A stretch of 5,034 nt of DNA from the NCBI GenBank assembly GCA_003228415.1, contig QIDL01000576.1:1-5034 (forward strand), given 5' to 3'. Position numbers and translations under genes: made by a program. The DNA comes from Gammaproteobacteria bacterium (lineage in GTDB: Bacteria; Pseudomonadota; Gammaproteobacteria; Pseudomonadales; Azotimanducaceae). The notes under the pieces are model-generated. The model searched no databases, was not told the DNA's origin, and saw only the letters and a program-made list of their open reading frames with translations. This document shows, one piece after another, positions 4,907 through 5,034 of the stretch (within the stretch, counting starts at the first letter, position 1; each line of letters begins with the position of its first letter).

Positions 4907-5034
4907 ATGCGGCTCGGCTTCAGGCGCTGCGCCTGTTCAACGGCGGCCATGGTGGGCTTGTTGTCATTCGGCGGCGTGCACGCGGATGTCTTGCAGCTCA
5001 AAGGCGGTGATCGCCTGACCGGAGAGATCGACAG
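4907..5034 (+). CDS. DUF481-like secreted/envelope protein, partial: C-terminus beyond right edge
   Basis: Only the first 42 residues are present. They form a classical Sec signal peptide: basic MRLGFRR (1-7), a hydrophobic core (8-23), and a likely signal-peptidase I site after VHA (24-26). The mature start DVLQLKGGDRLTGEI (27-41) matches the opening of many DUF481 (YdiY-like) proteins, where 'LKNGDRLTGEI' is a hallmark. These are predicted beta-barrel outer-membrane proteins of unknown function, typically about 250-350 residues. A short N-terminal module of this kind also occurs in other envelope proteins, so the DUF481 call needs the missing C-terminus. A longer in-frame form could begin at 4871. 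The gene follows the DUF815 ATPase gene by 42 nt on the same strand; no functional link is known to me. Confidence 0.72.
   Translation, partial: MRLGFRRCACSTAAMVGLLSFGGVHADVLQLKGGDRLTGEID

Overview
The window looks like ordinary chromosomal DNA of a Gram-negative proteobacterium, moderately GC-rich by eye. I lean towards a Gammaproteobacterium, possibly a marine lineage rich in acyl-CoA enzymes, but this is a weak inference. It rests on the family mix (NUDT19-type Nudix, crotonase, luciferase-like oxidoreductase, DUF815 ATPase, DUF481 envelope protein) and on the compact layout. I see no rRNA, tRNA, CRISPR array, insertion sequence or phage gene.

Region A (1-2379, minus strand) is a three-gene operon read leftward: a luciferase-like, probably F420- or FMN-dependent oxidoreductase; a NUDT19-like Nudix hydrolase with a split Nudix box; and a crotonase-fold enoyl-CoA hydratase/isomerase that runs off the left edge. 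The gaps are only 18 and 44 nt. Two of the three families act on CoA or acyl-CoA, so a role in acyl-CoA breakdown or CoA turnover is plausible. No substrate can be named.

Region B (2380-2466) is a divergent promoter region with a perfect 6-bp inverted repeat (GTTTGC-N4-GCAAAC), a candidate operator.

Region C (2467-3711, plus strand) is a second compact operon: a RimJ/RimL-type GNAT N-acetyltransferase, a DUF503 (YlxP-like) protein whose TTG start overlaps the GNAT stop codon, and an unrecognised small protein with one N-terminal membrane segment. A short GC-rich hairpin follows the last stop codon and may be a weak terminator.

Region D (3700-5034) starts with a possible small minus-strand gene for an Arg-Arg repeat protein, tail-to-tail with the membrane protein gene. 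After an approximately 110-nt AT-richer promoter region come a plus-strand DUF815 AAA-type ATPase and, 42 nt later, the start of a secreted DUF481-like envelope protein cut by the right edge.

There is no obvious new defence or mobile system. The most useful leads are the non-canonical crotonase active site inside the operon with a CoA-diphosphatase-like Nudix protein, the acetyltransferase/DUF503/membrane-protein trio, and the small Arg-Arg repeat protein.
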